DNA of 64,000 nt from Bacillus sp. REN16 (GTDB lineage: Bacteria; Bacillota; Bacilli; Bacillales; Bacillaceae_L): the NCBI RefSeq assembly GCF_020731355.1, contig NZ_JAJFZK010000007.1, forward strand, positions 248,001 through 312,000. The letters are read 5' to 3'. The notes below the pieces were generated by a model, which did not search any database, had not been told where the DNA came from, and saw only the letters and a list, made by a program, of their open reading frames with translations. Shown here one piece after another: positions 8,140 to 16,519 of the stretch. How positions within the stretch are numbered: position 1 is the stretch's first letter; every line of letters starts with the position of its first letter. A program made the position numbers and the translations under genes.

Positions 8140-9927
8140 CTATTTTACAACTGCATTTTTTTCCTCTACATATTCCCGAATGGCCAATAGGAAATCCTCA
8201 CCATACCGTTCAAGTTTTGTCGTGGCAACCCCTTTTATTTCAAGCAGCTCTTTTTCATCTTTCGGAGCCACTTCACTCATTTCCCGTAATGTGCTATCCG
8301 AGAAGACGATATATGGCGGCACGCCATCCCGGGTAGAAATACCTTTCCTTACCTCACGAAGAATTTCAAATAACGTATTGTCAGTAACAACCTGCTTTTT
8401 CTTCACCTGTTCCTTTTTATAAATTTTAACTTCGCCTTTTAGAACAGGTAGTGCTTTTGCATCAAGAATAAGCACTGGATATTGGGAGTTGGTTAATTTG
8501 ACATATCCTTCTGCTGCCAAAAAATCGATTAAGCCGACGATTTGCTTTTCCGAATACTGCTTTAATAAACCGTATGTGGATAGAGTTGTAAATCCAAACT
8601 CTTGGATCTTTTTATTCCTTGACCCTTTCAGCACTTGAGCAACCAATGTCTTCCCATAGCGCTCTTTCATCCTTTTGATACAGGAAAACACCATGAGTGC
8701 CTCGGTTGTCACATCCATTTTTTCACGCTCATCTTTACAGTTAAAACAACGACCACATTCTTCGTTATCGTTCTCACCGAAATATTCCAAGATATAGCTT
8801 TGCAGGCATTTTTCAGTATGACAGTAGTCAATCATTTGCTGGAGCTTATGATATTCCTGCTCTTTTTTCCCGTCATCCATCGTTGATTGCTCGATTAAGA
8901 ATTTTTGGAGCTGAATATCCTGCGATGCAAATAATAAATAACAATCACTTTTTTCACCGTCCCTGCCCGCTCTTCCCGCCTCTTGATAGTAAGCTTCAAT
9001 ATTTTTCGGAAGATTATAGTGAATGACATATCTTACATTACTTTTGTCTATCCCCATCCCGAATGCATTAGTCGCAACCATGACATTCACAGTATCAAAC
9101 AGGAAATTCTCTTGCGCATTTTTTCTCTCTTCATCTGAAAGGCCAGCATGATATTTTCCTGCTAAAAAGCCTTCCCTCTCTAAAAAGGAATGGAGTTCGT
9201 TTACCTCACGACGAGTTGCCGCATAGACAATTCCAGATTGATTCTTATTCTCTAGCAAAAAGCTTTTCACAAAATCTCGCTTGTTTTCCCCTTTTAAGAC
9301 ATTGAAGGTTAAATTATCCCTAGCAAACCCTGTGATAAAGACAGAATAAGGGTCAATCTGAAGCTGGCCGCAAATATCTTCTTTTACCTCAATCGTTGCA
9401 GTTGCTGTTAATGCGGCTACAACCGGCTTTGAAGGCAGTTCCGCAATCATAAAATGAATATTTCGGTAGCTTGGTCTAAAATCATGTCCCCATTGTGAAA
9501 TACAATGTGCTTCATCAACGGCAATCATTGAAATAGGTATGGAAGATAATAGGGATCGAAATTGCGTGGATTCGAGTCGTTCAGGAGCAATATAGATAAT
9601 TTTATAGCGGCCAAGCCGCGCATCCTGAAGTCTTTCCTGTATTTCCTGTATTGAAATACTACTATTAATAGAAGTAGCCGGAATACCGACACTGACCAAA
9701 GTGTCTACTTGATCCTTCATTAATGAAATTAATGGGGAGATGACAATCGTAACTCCTTCAAAAATAAGTGCCGGGATTTGATAGCACAACGATTTTCCGC
9801 CCCCAGTAGGCATTATGGCTAACGTATCGTTTCCGTTTAGTATGTTTTCGATAATGGATTCTTGTCCCGGTCTGAAAGACGGATAACCGAAATAAGACTG
9901 TAAAACTTGCTTTGCTTGTTCAATCAT
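8140..9927 (-). CDS. recQ: ATP-dependent DNA helicase RecQ
   Basis: A 3'-5' superfamily 2 helicase for repair of stalled forks and recombination. Walker A is MPTGGGKS (residues 39-46) and the DEAH box reads [19 protein letters not shown]. The C-terminal helicase lobe has the [10 protein letters not shown] motif. A four-cysteine zinc site follows (CHTEKC and CGRCFNC), then the winged-helix RQC region and a C-terminal HRDC domain ending near KNAVVK. At 595 residues it is full length. The frame opens at a GTG three codons earlier, but AAGGTG six bases before the ATG at 9927 supports that start. The gene seems to stand alone. Confidence 0.96.
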   Translation of the reverse strand: MIEQAKQVLQSYFGYPSFRPGQESIIENILNGNDTLAIMPTGGGKSLCYQIPALIFEGVTIVISPLISLMKDQVDTLVSVGIPATSINSSISIQEIQERLQDARLGRYKIIYIAPERLESTQFRSLLSSIPISMIAVDEAHCISQWGHDFRPSYRNIHFMIAELPSKPVVAALTATATIEVKEDICGQLQIDPYSVFITGFARDNLTFNVLKGENKRDFVKSFLLENKNQSGIVYAATRREVNELHSFLEREGFLAGKYHAGLSDEERKNAQENFLFDTVNVMVATNAFGMGIDKSNVRYVIHYNLPKNIEAYYQEAGRAGRDGEKSDCYLLFASQDIQLQKFLIEQSTMDDGKKEQEYHKLQQMIDYCHTEKCLQSYILEYFGENDNEECGRCFNCKDEREKMDVTTEALMVFSCIKRMKERYGKTLVAQVLKGSRNKKIQEFGFTTLSTYGLLKQYSEKQIVGLIDFLAAEGYVKLTNSQYPVLILDAKALPVLKGEVKIYKKEQVKKKQVVTDNTLFEILREVRKGISTRDGVPPYIVFSDSTLREMSEVAPKDEKELLEIKGVATTKLERYGEDFLLAIREYVEEKNAVVK

Positions 9928-9984
9928 AAAAAACACCTTTTTAAATTATTTTATTAAATTTGGTAAAAATGTGCGTTTGACGTA

Positions 9985-10147
9985 GTGTACTACCCCACAT
10001 GTCCGAGAATCATCGTGCATACTATAAAGTGTGGTGTTAGCTCCTTATTCTTTATCTGTTCGTGTTTGGAAGTGAGAAATCACTTCCTCTTTTTTTGCCC
10101 ACAAAGACCTTGCCACTCATTCGTGGCGTCCTTAGTCTCTGGTCTGT
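9985..10147 (+). other. Non-coding leader or small RNA with internal terminator, upstream of the YeiH-type gene
   Basis: The 309 bases between recQ and the YeiH-type gene hold no credible ORF. The plus strand contains an intrinsic terminator (10068-10096). A second folded stretch follows: GCCAC/GTGGC nested inside CAC-AAA-GACC/GGTC-TGTG (10101-10147). The terminator lies 140 bases before the start codon, so it could attenuate the transporter gene or end a separate small RNA. No known riboswitch consensus was recognised. Confidence 0.4.
10068..10096 (+). terminator. Intrinsic terminator in the YeiH-type gene leader
   Basis: GGAAGTGA-GAAA-TCACTTCC is a perfect eight-base stem with a GNRA loop, followed by TC and then seven T residues. 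It precedes the transporter gene on the same strand, so it is either an attenuator or the end of an independent short transcript. Confidence 0.85.
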
Positions 10148-10236
10148 GTTTAATTATAAAGGAAGAAGTTAAAGGTGGGAAGGGTGTCCACCATGTGGTA
10201 AGATAAATTTAGAAAACTACGTTGAGGATGAAACAC

Positions 10237-11289
10237 ATGAGGAATGCAAATCTACAAGTATCACAAACTTACGAAAAAAAATCTTTCTTATTCAATCATT
10301 CACTCTCCTTTCGAAATAAGCTGCCTGGTGTGGCGCTTGTTTTTCTTATTGGTGTTTTGGCAAATTCTTTAGGTAGAGATTTCCCGCTTATTGGCGGGGC
10401 CGTAATTGCCATTATTATCGGAATCCTTGTTCGAAATTTTTTACGTATTCCGGTCGGGTATACAGAAGGCATCTCTTATACGTTAAAGTCTTTATTGAAA
10501 ATGGCAATTGTTCTTCTCGGGTTCGGACTAAGTTATGCCAGTATCTTTCAGCTCGGCCATGAGGCGATTCTTTTAGTCATAATAGCGGTATTAGCCGGAA
10601 TTTTATTTACGTTTGTTTTGGCCAAGCTGTTTAAATTAGATGGAAATATTCCCATGCTCGTTTCACTCGGAACCGCGATTTGTGGGGCAACTGCCATTGT
10701 AACCACAAGCCCAATTATTCGCGCCAAAGAGGAAGAAACGGCTTATGCGATTAATACCATCTTTGCATTTAACGTGTTGGCCGTGTTATTTTACCCTCTA
10801 TTAGGACAACTTTTTTCGATGTCAGACCAAATATTTGGAATGTGGGCAGGCGTCGCAATACACGATACTTCCTCAGTAGTTGCTGCGGGGTATAGTTATA
10901 GTAGTGCCGCTGGAGATACATCTGTTGTAATCAAATTAATTCGTACTCTCATGCTTGTTCCAGTAACTCTTATTCTGTCAATCTTTATTTCAATGAAATC
11001 AAAAGGGACTACAACAAACAAGGTGAAAATGAGAAAGGTCTTTCCTGCCTTTATTTTATTTTTCGCAGGAGCTGTTGCTGTAAATACAATTTTCCCTCTT
11101 CCGCCTATGCTTACAAGTGTAACGGATGGAGCAGCGAAATTCATAATCCTGATGGTTATGGCAAGCGTTGGTCTTGGTACAGATTTTAAAAAAATTCAAT
11201 CAGTTGGTCTGCGCCCTTTATTTGTAGGGTTACTTTCATCTGTAATGATGGGAATATTAACGTTAAGTATCATCCTTATCCTATATTAA
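10237..11289 (+). CDS. YeiH-family (UPF0324) putative sulfate exporter
   Basis: An integral membrane protein of about 350 residues with roughly ten hydrophobic segments. Family-typical segments are present: LGFGLSYASIFQLG, SLGTAICGATAIVTTSPIIRAKEEETAYAI and AGVAIHDTSSVVAAGYSYS. The family is annotated as putative sulfate exporters on indirect evidence; the substrate here is unproven. The start is taken at the ATG at 10237, nine bases after GAGG; earlier TTG and ATG codons in frame at 10222 and 10228 lack spacing. It ends at a terminator shared with the convergent small membrane gene. Confidence 0.88.
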   Translation: MRNANLQVSQTYEKKSFLFNHSLSFRNKLPGVALVFLIGVLANSLGRDFPLIGGAVIAIIIGILVRNFLRIPVGYTEGISYTLKSLLKMAIVLLGFGLSYASIFQLGHEAILLVIIAVLAGILFTFVLAKLFKLDGNIPMLVSLGTAICGATAIVTTSPIIRAKEEETAYAINTIFAFNVLAVLFYPLLGQLFSMSDQIFGMWAGVAIHDTSSVVAAGYSYSSAAGDTSVVIKLIRTLMLVPVTLILSIFISMKSKGTTTNKVKMRKVFPAFILFFAGAVAVNTIFPLPPMLTSVTDGAAKFIILMVMASVGLGTDFKKIQSVGLRPLFVGLLSSVMMGILTLSIILILY

Positions 11290-11290
11290 A

Positions 11291-11324
11291 GAAGAAGTTG
11301 GGAGCCTATTTCCCAACTTCTTTT
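11291..11324 (+). terminator. Terminator of the YeiH-type gene
   Basis: GAAGTTGGGA pairs with TCCCAACTTC around GCCTATT, followed by TTTT on the plus strand. It overlaps the 3' end of the convergent gene at 11306-11728. Confidence 0.8.
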
Positions 11325-11728
11325 CGCTCCTCCAAAATATCGCAAATCATTTGAATATGGAAGGATGCCCATGCTTTTTCACGAAAGTGTAAAATGACTG
11401 TGAAGAATAGCAGAAAAAAATAAATAATGGTGAAAAGAATTAAATAATAATATCCTTTGCCAAACAGGAATTTTTGCAATTGATTAGAAAAAAGAAACAA
11501 AAACCATGGAATGGCTGTAATTAAAACGGGAATGATCCCAGAGCCATTTTTTTCTTTTAACATCCGGTAATAAATGATTTTTAAGGTTTGTGAGTCTATT
11601 CCTTGGTAAAATTGCTGGATTTTACGCACTTCTTCCATTTCCTTTAGATGTTTAAAGGTTCGGTCCTTGCGCGCATTATTTTTTAGTTTTAGATATATTT
11701 TATGTGCATCTCCACGAAATGAAAACAA
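11306..11728 (-). CDS. Small membrane protein, hypothetical
   Basis: About 140 residues with two adjacent hydrophobic segments (around 70-90 and 95-120), flanked by a basic N-terminal cytoplasmic stretch and a short C-terminal tail. No family is recognised. The frame begins with a GTG at 11737 that is itself part of the GAGGTG ribosome site. A TTG at 11728, six bases after that site, is the better start. It converges on the YeiH-type gene and shares its terminator. Confidence 0.6.
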   Translation of the reverse strand: MFSFRGDAHKIYLKLKNNARKDRTFKHLKEMEEVRKIQQFYQGIDSQTLKIIYYRMLKEKNGSGIIPVLITAIPWFLFLFSNQLQKFLFGKGYYYLILFTIIYFFLLFFTVILHFREKAWASFHIQMICDILEERKEVGK

Positions 11729-11781
11729 TAGTAACACCTCTATAAATCAGTCCTCTTTTTATCCTTCCAATTTCTGCCCAT

Positions 11782-11813
11782 AAAAATGCCCCCAAATTAT
11801 GTTTGGGGGCATT
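11782..11813 (-). terminator. Terminator of the FdhF/YdeP-type gene
   Basis: On the minus strand, AATGCCCCCAAA and its complement flank a five-base loop and are followed by five T residues. It lies 40 bases after the molybdoenzyme stop codon. Confidence 0.85.
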
Positions 11814-11819
11814 TAATTG

Positions 11820-11841
11820 ATGTCTAGCTCCAGGCGCCATC
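11820..11841. repeat. Fragment resembling a dispersed Bacillaceae intergenic repeat
   Basis: TGTCTAGCTCCAGGCGCC resembles the start of a short sequence (TGTCTAGCTCCAGCGCC type) that I recall as common between genes in Bacillaceae. Only the first 18 or so bases are present and no second copy was seen in this window. The assignment rests on memory. Confidence 0.3.
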
Positions 11842-11852
11842 CACTTTTCTTC

Positions 11853-14216
11853 TTATGCTGGAGGATTAATGTCTAAATCATCCTCGATTTCTTTTTCTTG
11901 ATATTGCGTGTCTTTTCGCGCATTAAAACGTTCTGCTTTTTCAACATATACAGCTATATTGTAATCAGGGATACCTGCATATTTTTCATAGCGGCCTTTA
12001 GGTAACAGGAAGTTACCTTCCGGGAAGAATACGCCAAGATTTTTACTTGCGATATCTGCAAATTTTGCTTTCCCTTGGAAAACACCAAATCCATTGTGTA
12101 CAACGATTGCTTCACCTTCTGCAACACGTAGCTCCTTAGCATCTTCAGGGTTGATTAACACGTCATAACGACCTGCTCCATTGAATGGGTCAACCTCTTT
12201 ATAAATCATCGAATTAAATTGCTTACCGCGGCGAGTCGTCAACACGAATTGCTCTTCTTTTTTACCGAAATCAGGAATTTCGACTGGAATTAAGCTACCT
12301 CTCCCATCAGGAGTCGGACAAATTCCGCCTTCACATAGCCATGCGCCACCCCATTGGAACACATCCCCTTTTTTCTTGAGATGTTGAATTCCGTTGTAGT
12401 TTGGATTAGCAATTGCAATTTCATCGCGAATTTCCTGTCCACTCTTAAAATCAATTAAATGTGCTGTTTCAGGTTTAACCCGCTTAGCAAGATCAATATA
12501 GATTTTCCACTCTGCACGCGCTTCTTTAATTTCATTTTTATTTCCATCGATTTCAGGAGAAAAATAGACCATACGCTCTGTGGACGTCGAAGTGCCTCCA
12601 CCCTCTTGTTCATAACGAGTTTTCGCAGGTAAGACTATTACAGCTTCTTTTGCATCTACTAGTGTTGAAGTATTTAGAATAATGTCTTGATGGACACGAA
12701 TATCAAGCTCAGACAATGCCTTTTCAACGAAATCAGGATCTGGCATCGTTTCAAGAAAATTCCCGCCGGACATATAATAGAGCTTTACTTTTCGTTCGTG
12801 ATCGTCTGGAAGAACGATATTTTCAAGTGTGACACCGACAATATCTCCCTGCCATTTTTCAATCTCAAAGCCCCATATTTTTTCAAGGCGCTTGATATTT
12901 TTTTCATCAAATTCCCCACCAGGGAGAACAAATGGGTCTGCTCCCATTTCACCTGAACCTTGTACGGATGAGTGACCGCGGAATGGCATTAAACCATTAT
13001 ACTTTCGCCCTAAATGGCCACGCAGAAGGGCAAGATTTGCTACCTGTGAAATATTATCGGTCGCAAAAGAATGCATCGTTAAGCCCATAGCCCATGTGTA
13101 CACCACATTTTTACTTTTAGCCAAAAGCTCTGCCAACTCGATGATTCTTTCTTTCGATACGCCAGATGAATTCTCAATCTCCTCCCAGTTTTGCGCCTTC
13201 ACATGTGCTTTTAACTCTTCGTATCCATTTACATGTTCTTTCACGAATTCATGATTGATTGCAGAACCCTGCTGTTTTTCCTCCATATCAAACCAATGCT
13301 TCATAATTCCAAACATGAAGGCAATATCTCCACCGATGCTTACTTGATAGAAATCATCCGCAACCTTTGTTCCAAATAGTGCGGATTCTACATTGGATGG
13401 AATCCAATATTTATCCATTGCCGGTTCTCTATGGGGATTAATGACGATAATCTTTGTACCGCGCTTTTTCGCTTCAAGCATGTATTTTGTAGAAACTGGC
13501 GAACTGTTTGATGCTACACTTCCCCAGAATACTAACACATCTGTTCCAATCCAATCCTGGTAATTGGCAGTAGATGCACCTACACCAACCGAACGTTTCA
13601 TGGCTGTTTTGCTTGGTGAGTGACAAATACGGGAAGCGTTATCAATATGATTTGTTCCCAAGAAACGTGAAACCTTTGCGGCTACATAATATGATTCATT
13701 TGTAATCCCACGAGAGGTTAGATAAAATGCATACTGCTGCGGATTAAGCTTCTTCATTTTATTCGCAATGATATCCATCGCTTCATCCCAAGCGATTTTT
13801 GAAAACTTTCTTTCGCCTTTTCTGCGAATCATTGGATACGGAATTCTTCCAAGCTTTCGCAGTTCTGTACTATTATACTTTCGCAACTCATCGATGTCTT
13901 CATGAAGAATCTCTGAGTCAATCGCAGGCATCGTACTCAGACGAAGCACATTAAGCCTGGTTGTACACATATGAGGACCCTTCAATGTTTGGTCATATAA
14001 ACCAGAAACTCCAAGAGCACATCCGTCACAAACACCCTGCGTTAAAATTCGCGTTGCATATCCAATATTGTCCTTATTTTCCCAAGCGACTTTCATGGTG
14101 TCACGAATATGCTTAGGCTTCACTTTTCCTAAACCAAAGGGAATCGGACTGACCCAGTGCTTTGGTTGCGGCATTTTCGTCGATTTGATTGGTCCCTGAT
14201 GTTTTGTTTCTCCCAT
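11853..14216 (-). CDS. FdhF/YdeP-family molybdopterin oxidoreductase (formate dehydrogenase-like)
   Basis: A 787-residue bis-MGD enzyme of the FdhF/YdeP group. Conserved features include a CDGCALG cysteine pair (Cys63, Cys66) and a molybdenum-ligand segment RICHSPSKTAMKRSVGVGA, in which Cys198 stands where E. coli FdhF has selenocysteine. A C-terminal molybdopterin dinucleotide-binding domain (about 670-780) is also present. No N-terminal ferredoxin-type Fe-S extension is present, so electron transfer differs from large Bacillus formate dehydrogenases. Formate is the likely but unproven substrate. It is the last gene of an apparent operon with an OFA transporter and a DUF2294 protein, and fdhD is divergent nearby. 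A terminator-containing leader separates it from the DUF2294 gene. Confidence 0.9.
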   Translation of the reverse strand: MGETKHQGPIKSTKMPQPKHWVSPIPFGLGKVKPKHIRDTMKVAWENKDNIGYATRILTQGVCDGCALGVSGLYDQTLKGPHMCTTRLNVLRLSTMPAIDSEILHEDIDELRKYNSTELRKLGRIPYPMIRRKGERKFSKIAWDEAMDIIANKMKKLNPQQYAFYLTSRGITNESYYVAAKVSRFLGTNHIDNASRICHSPSKTAMKRSVGVGASTANYQDWIGTDVLVFWGSVASNSSPVSTKYMLEAKKRGTKIIVINPHREPAMDKYWIPSNVESALFGTKVADDFYQVSIGGDIAFMFGIMKHWFDMEEKQQGSAINHEFVKEHVNGYEELKAHVKAQNWEEIENSSGVSKERIIELAELLAKSKNVVYTWAMGLTMHSFATDNISQVANLALLRGHLGRKYNGLMPFRGHSSVQGSGEMGADPFVLPGGEFDEKNIKRLEKIWGFEIEKWQGDIVGVTLENIVLPDDHERKVKLYYMSGGNFLETMPDPDFVEKALSELDIRVHQDIILNTSTLVDAKEAVIVLPAKTRYEQEGGGTSTSTERMVYFSPEIDGNKNEIKEARAEWKIYIDLAKRVKPETAHLIDFKSGQEIRDEIAIANPNYNGIQHLKKKGDVFQWGGAWLCEGGICPTPDGRGSLIPVEIPDFGKKEEQFVLTTRRGKQFNSMIYKEVDPFNGAGRYDVLINPEDAKELRVAEGEAIVVHNGFGVFQGKAKFADIASKNLGVFFPEGNFLLPKGRYEKYAGIPDYNIAVYVEKAERFNARKDTQYQEKEIEDDLDINPPA

Positions 14217-14335
14217 GATTAATCCCCCTCTTCCTTCTCGTTACTATTATGTGTATGGTTAAAGTTAACTTAAATTAACTAAGTTTTCGGTATTTAAACT
14301 GCAGAATCCTTCTGAAAAATCAATCCTTATAGAAA

Positions 14336-14428
14336 AAACCACCGAAACAGATTTCTACGAAGTTAGAAAAATGAAACGGTGGTTAGTCTTTAGCAGGGTC
14401 GCTACCAAGTGCCAACACGATGTTGTTA
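14336..14428 (-). promoter_or_regulatory. Candidate cis-regulatory RNA A, upstream of the FdhF-like gene
   Basis: On the minus strand a CAACA-TCG-TGTTG hairpin is followed by the core GTAGCGACCCTGCTAAAGA (14387-14405), which can fold as TAGC/GCTA. An intrinsic terminator comes next (AACCACCG paired with CGGTGGTT, then six T). The core is 17/19 identical to one in front of the OFA transporter gene, also beside a terminator. It lies between the DUF2294 stop and the FdhF-like start, so it could attenuate the enzyme gene. No known riboswitch matches. Confidence 0.5.
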
Positions 14429-14431
14429 TTT

Positions 14432-14794
14432 TTATTTACTTGAGAACTTTTTTTCTAGATCTTGATCAAATACGAAAACTGACATTCCGAAATCACGGTC
14501 AATATCAATATCGACAAATAAATCTACTAGGTTTGAACCTAAAAATTCTTCCATTTCAGCAGGCTTGTTTTTTCGATACATTTCTTTTACCATTTCGGTT
14601 CTTGCCGCACGAAGCATTTGTTTTCCTTCATCGGCACCGGCAATAAATTTTTCCACTGGAGACAGGTTTCCTTCCATCTCACAAATGGCCCAATTTTTAC
14701 AAAATGTTGTTGTGATTTTGCTTGGACCTTTCCCCATATGTTTCTTTCGAAAAGATCTTACTAGATTGCTAAACTCAGCTTCGTACTTATTCAT
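14432..14794 (-). CDS. DUF2294 (MpsC-type) protein
   Basis: A 120-residue soluble protein matching the DUF2294 pattern: an N-terminal FSNLVRSFRKKHMGKGPSKIT segment, a central FCKNWAICEMEGNLSPVEKF, and a VKEMYRKNKPAEMEEFLGSNLVDLFVDIDIDRDFGMSVFVF ending. Pfam groups DUF2294 with MpsC of S. aureus, a component linked to membrane potential or bicarbonate handling. The biochemical role is not known. It lies between an OFA transporter and an FdhF-like enzyme on the same strand, which suggests a role in the same formate-related process. AGAGGG precedes the ATG. Confidence 0.85.
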   Translation of the reverse strand: MNKYEAEFSNLVRSFRKKHMGKGPSKITTTFCKNWAICEMEGNLSPVEKFIAGADEGKQMLRAARTEMVKEMYRKNKPAEMEEFLGSNLVDLFVDIDIDRDFGMSVFVFDQDLEKKFSSK

Positions 14795-14857
14795 TCTTGT
14801 CTACCCTCTTACAACTCATCTTTATTAACACTAGTTAATCAAGATTGTGAATAATTG

Positions 14858-16123
14858 TCAACTAGCAAGCTCAGCACCTTTTTCTGATTGTTGTTTTCGC
14901 AGTTTCTTAATATCCAACCGGATTAGAAGTGAAATTGCCAAAGCAACTGCAAATAATACTGTAAAAACATTTAAGCTTTGTGCATAACTTCCAGTTGTCT
15001 CACGAATCCAAGATGTAAACAATGGTCCTGCAAGACCTGCTGCTGCCCAAGCTGTTAAAATATAACCGTGGATTGCACCAAGTTGCTTAGTTCCGAACAA
15101 GTCACCAATGTATGCCGGGATTGCTGAGAACCCACCACCATAACATGTATAGATAACCGCTAGTAAGATTTGGAATATTACAGGGTTTGATACATGAGGG
15201 AGTAACGGGAACGCAATCACTTGAATCACAAAATATGTAGTATACGTATTTGGTCTTCCTATGAAGTCGGATGTAGATGCCCAGCCGATTCGTCCAAGTC
15301 CGTTAAATGCTCCTAATACCCCAACTAATGCCGCTGCAGCTACAGCTGTTAACCCAATACTTTCCTGAGCAAGCGGAGAGGCAATGGAAATAATGGCAAT
15401 TCCACAGGTTGTGTTAATGAAAAGCATGAGCCATAAATAATAAAAACGTTTTGTCTTTATAGCTTGATTTGCTGTTAATTGTGATAAATCCTGCTTTACC
15501 TGTTTTGCTCCACTCGCAACCTTCTCCTTAAACCCTGCTGGTAACCACCCTTCTTTTGGTGGTTCAAGGTAAAGGGATGCCGCAATCATAATGACAAAAT
15601 AGGAGATTCCAAGAATGTAAAACGTATTTGCAATTCCAACGGAAACAATCAGTTTTTGCATGATTGGACTACTAATTAAGGCTGCAAATCCAAATCCCAT
15701 AATCGCAAGTCCAGTCGCCATTCCACGTCTGTCTGGGAACCATTTTACAAGTGTTGAAACTGGCGTAATATAACCAACGCCTAGACCAATTCCACCTAAA
15801 GCACCATAGAATAAATATAATAATGGCAATGATTCTAAGTGAATAGCAAGACCAGAACCTGTAATACCGACGCCGAAGAAAATAGCTGCAAGCATACCAG
15901 ATGCACGAGGGCCGTATTTTTCAACGAAATGCCCTAGGAAGGCTGCAGATAATCCTAAGAAAAGAATCGCGATACTAAAGGTCATGCTTATGTCAGTCAA
16001 ATCCCAGCCAAATTCTGATTGAAGTGGCTTTGTAAAAACACTCCATGCATAAACAGATCCAATTGATAAGTGAATCCCTACTGCCGAGGTCGCAATCAGC
16101 CAACGATTTTTTGTCTTTTCCAT
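14858..16123 (-). CDS. OFA-family MFS transporter (oxalate/formate antiporter type)
   Basis: A 421-residue major facilitator protein with 12 hydrophobic segments. The N-terminus (STIGSVYAWSVF-like: IHLSIGSVYAWSVFTKPL) and the LGGIGLGVGYITPVSTLVKWFPDRRGMATGLA segment are typical of the OFA family, which moves oxalate, formate or other small monocarboxylates. GGAGAG precedes the ATG. It is the first gene of the block OFA, DUF2294, FdhF-like, so formate is the most plausible substrate, by context. Its leader holds candidate regulatory RNA B. Confidence 0.9.
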   Translation of the reverse strand: MEKTKNRWLIATSAVGIHLSIGSVYAWSVFTKPLQSEFGWDLTDISMTFSIAILFLGLSAAFLGHFVEKYGPRASGMLAAIFFGVGITGSGLAIHLESLPLLYLFYGALGGIGLGVGYITPVSTLVKWFPDRRGMATGLAIMGFGFAALISSPIMQKLIVSVGIANTFYILGISYFVIMIAASLYLEPPKEGWLPAGFKEKVASGAKQVKQDLSQLTANQAIKTKRFYYLWLMLFINTTCGIAIISIASPLAQESIGLTAVAAAALVGVLGAFNGLGRIGWASTSDFIGRPNTYTTYFVIQVIAFPLLPHVSNPVIFQILLAVIYTCYGGGFSAIPAYIGDLFGTKQLGAIHGYILTAWAAAGLAGPLFTSWIRETTGSYAQSLNVFTVLFAVALAISLLIRLDIKKLRKQQSEKGAELAS

Positions 16124-16171
16124 TTCTTCTCTCCTTTATTTTGAAATATGGTCAACCTTGAAGTAGCATAA

Positions 16172-16320
16172 TAAACAAAAAAACCGCCAGCAGCCCCATG
16201 CTTGAATAAGCATAAAAGGATGATGACGGTTAATTTCCTTAGCAGGATCGCTACTACAAAATTAACAGTAATCGCTACCAATATTCCACCTTTTGCAACA
16301 GAGACAGGTTCGCTATCCTG
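16172..16320 (-). promoter_or_regulatory. Candidate cis-regulatory RNA B, upstream of the OFA transporter
   Basis: On the minus strand three TAGCGA units occur in tandem: CAGGATAGCGAACCTG (16305-16320), TGGTAGCGATTACTG (16266-16280) and GTAGCGATCCTGCTAAGGA (16236-16254). The last is the same core as in RNA A. It is followed by a long terminator stem (16182-16231) ending in eight T residues, 50 bases before the OFA start codon. The order sensor-like repeat, terminator, gene suggests attenuation control. No Moco, preQ1 or other known riboswitch consensus fits. A 76-codon open frame that crosses it is judged not coding. Confidence 0.55.
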
Positions 16321-16336
16321 TGACAAAAGTGTGTCA
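16321..16336. promoter_or_regulatory. Palindromic site between the OFA and fdhD promoters
   Basis: TGACA-N6-TGTCA lies in the divergent intergenic region directly beside candidate RNA B. The half-site spacing matches that of CRP/FNR-type regulators, but the half-sites do not fit the TGTGA consensus well. It could act on either divergent gene. The regulator is unknown. Confidence 0.3.
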
Positions 16337-16519
16337 ATATTGTGAACTATTTGTTACGATAGTATCAAACCTAGCAAAATATTACAATAGATTTTTGTTA
16401 ATTTTTTTGACTTGTGGAAATTTTTAATATTGTATTACCAAAAAAAGTATGATTATATAATAGTAATCTATTTGGGAATTGCATCAATGCAAAAGTTAGA
16501 TTCGAAAGAGAGGTGTATG

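Noticed and set aside
9985-10206. A plus-strand frame of 73 codons before the YeiH-type gene.
   Set aside because: No start signal, unusual composition (many Cys and Phe), and it runs across a strong terminator.
14336-16320. The formate-block leaders as molybdenum cofactor or preQ1 riboswitches.
   Set aside because: The conserved nucleotides I recall for these classes are absent; the shared TAGCGA core does not fit them.
16096-16326. A 76-codon minus-strand open frame upstream of the OFA gene.
   Set aside because: It has no ribosome site, overlaps the OFA start, and covers the terminator and TAGCGA repeats of the leader, which explain the sequence better.
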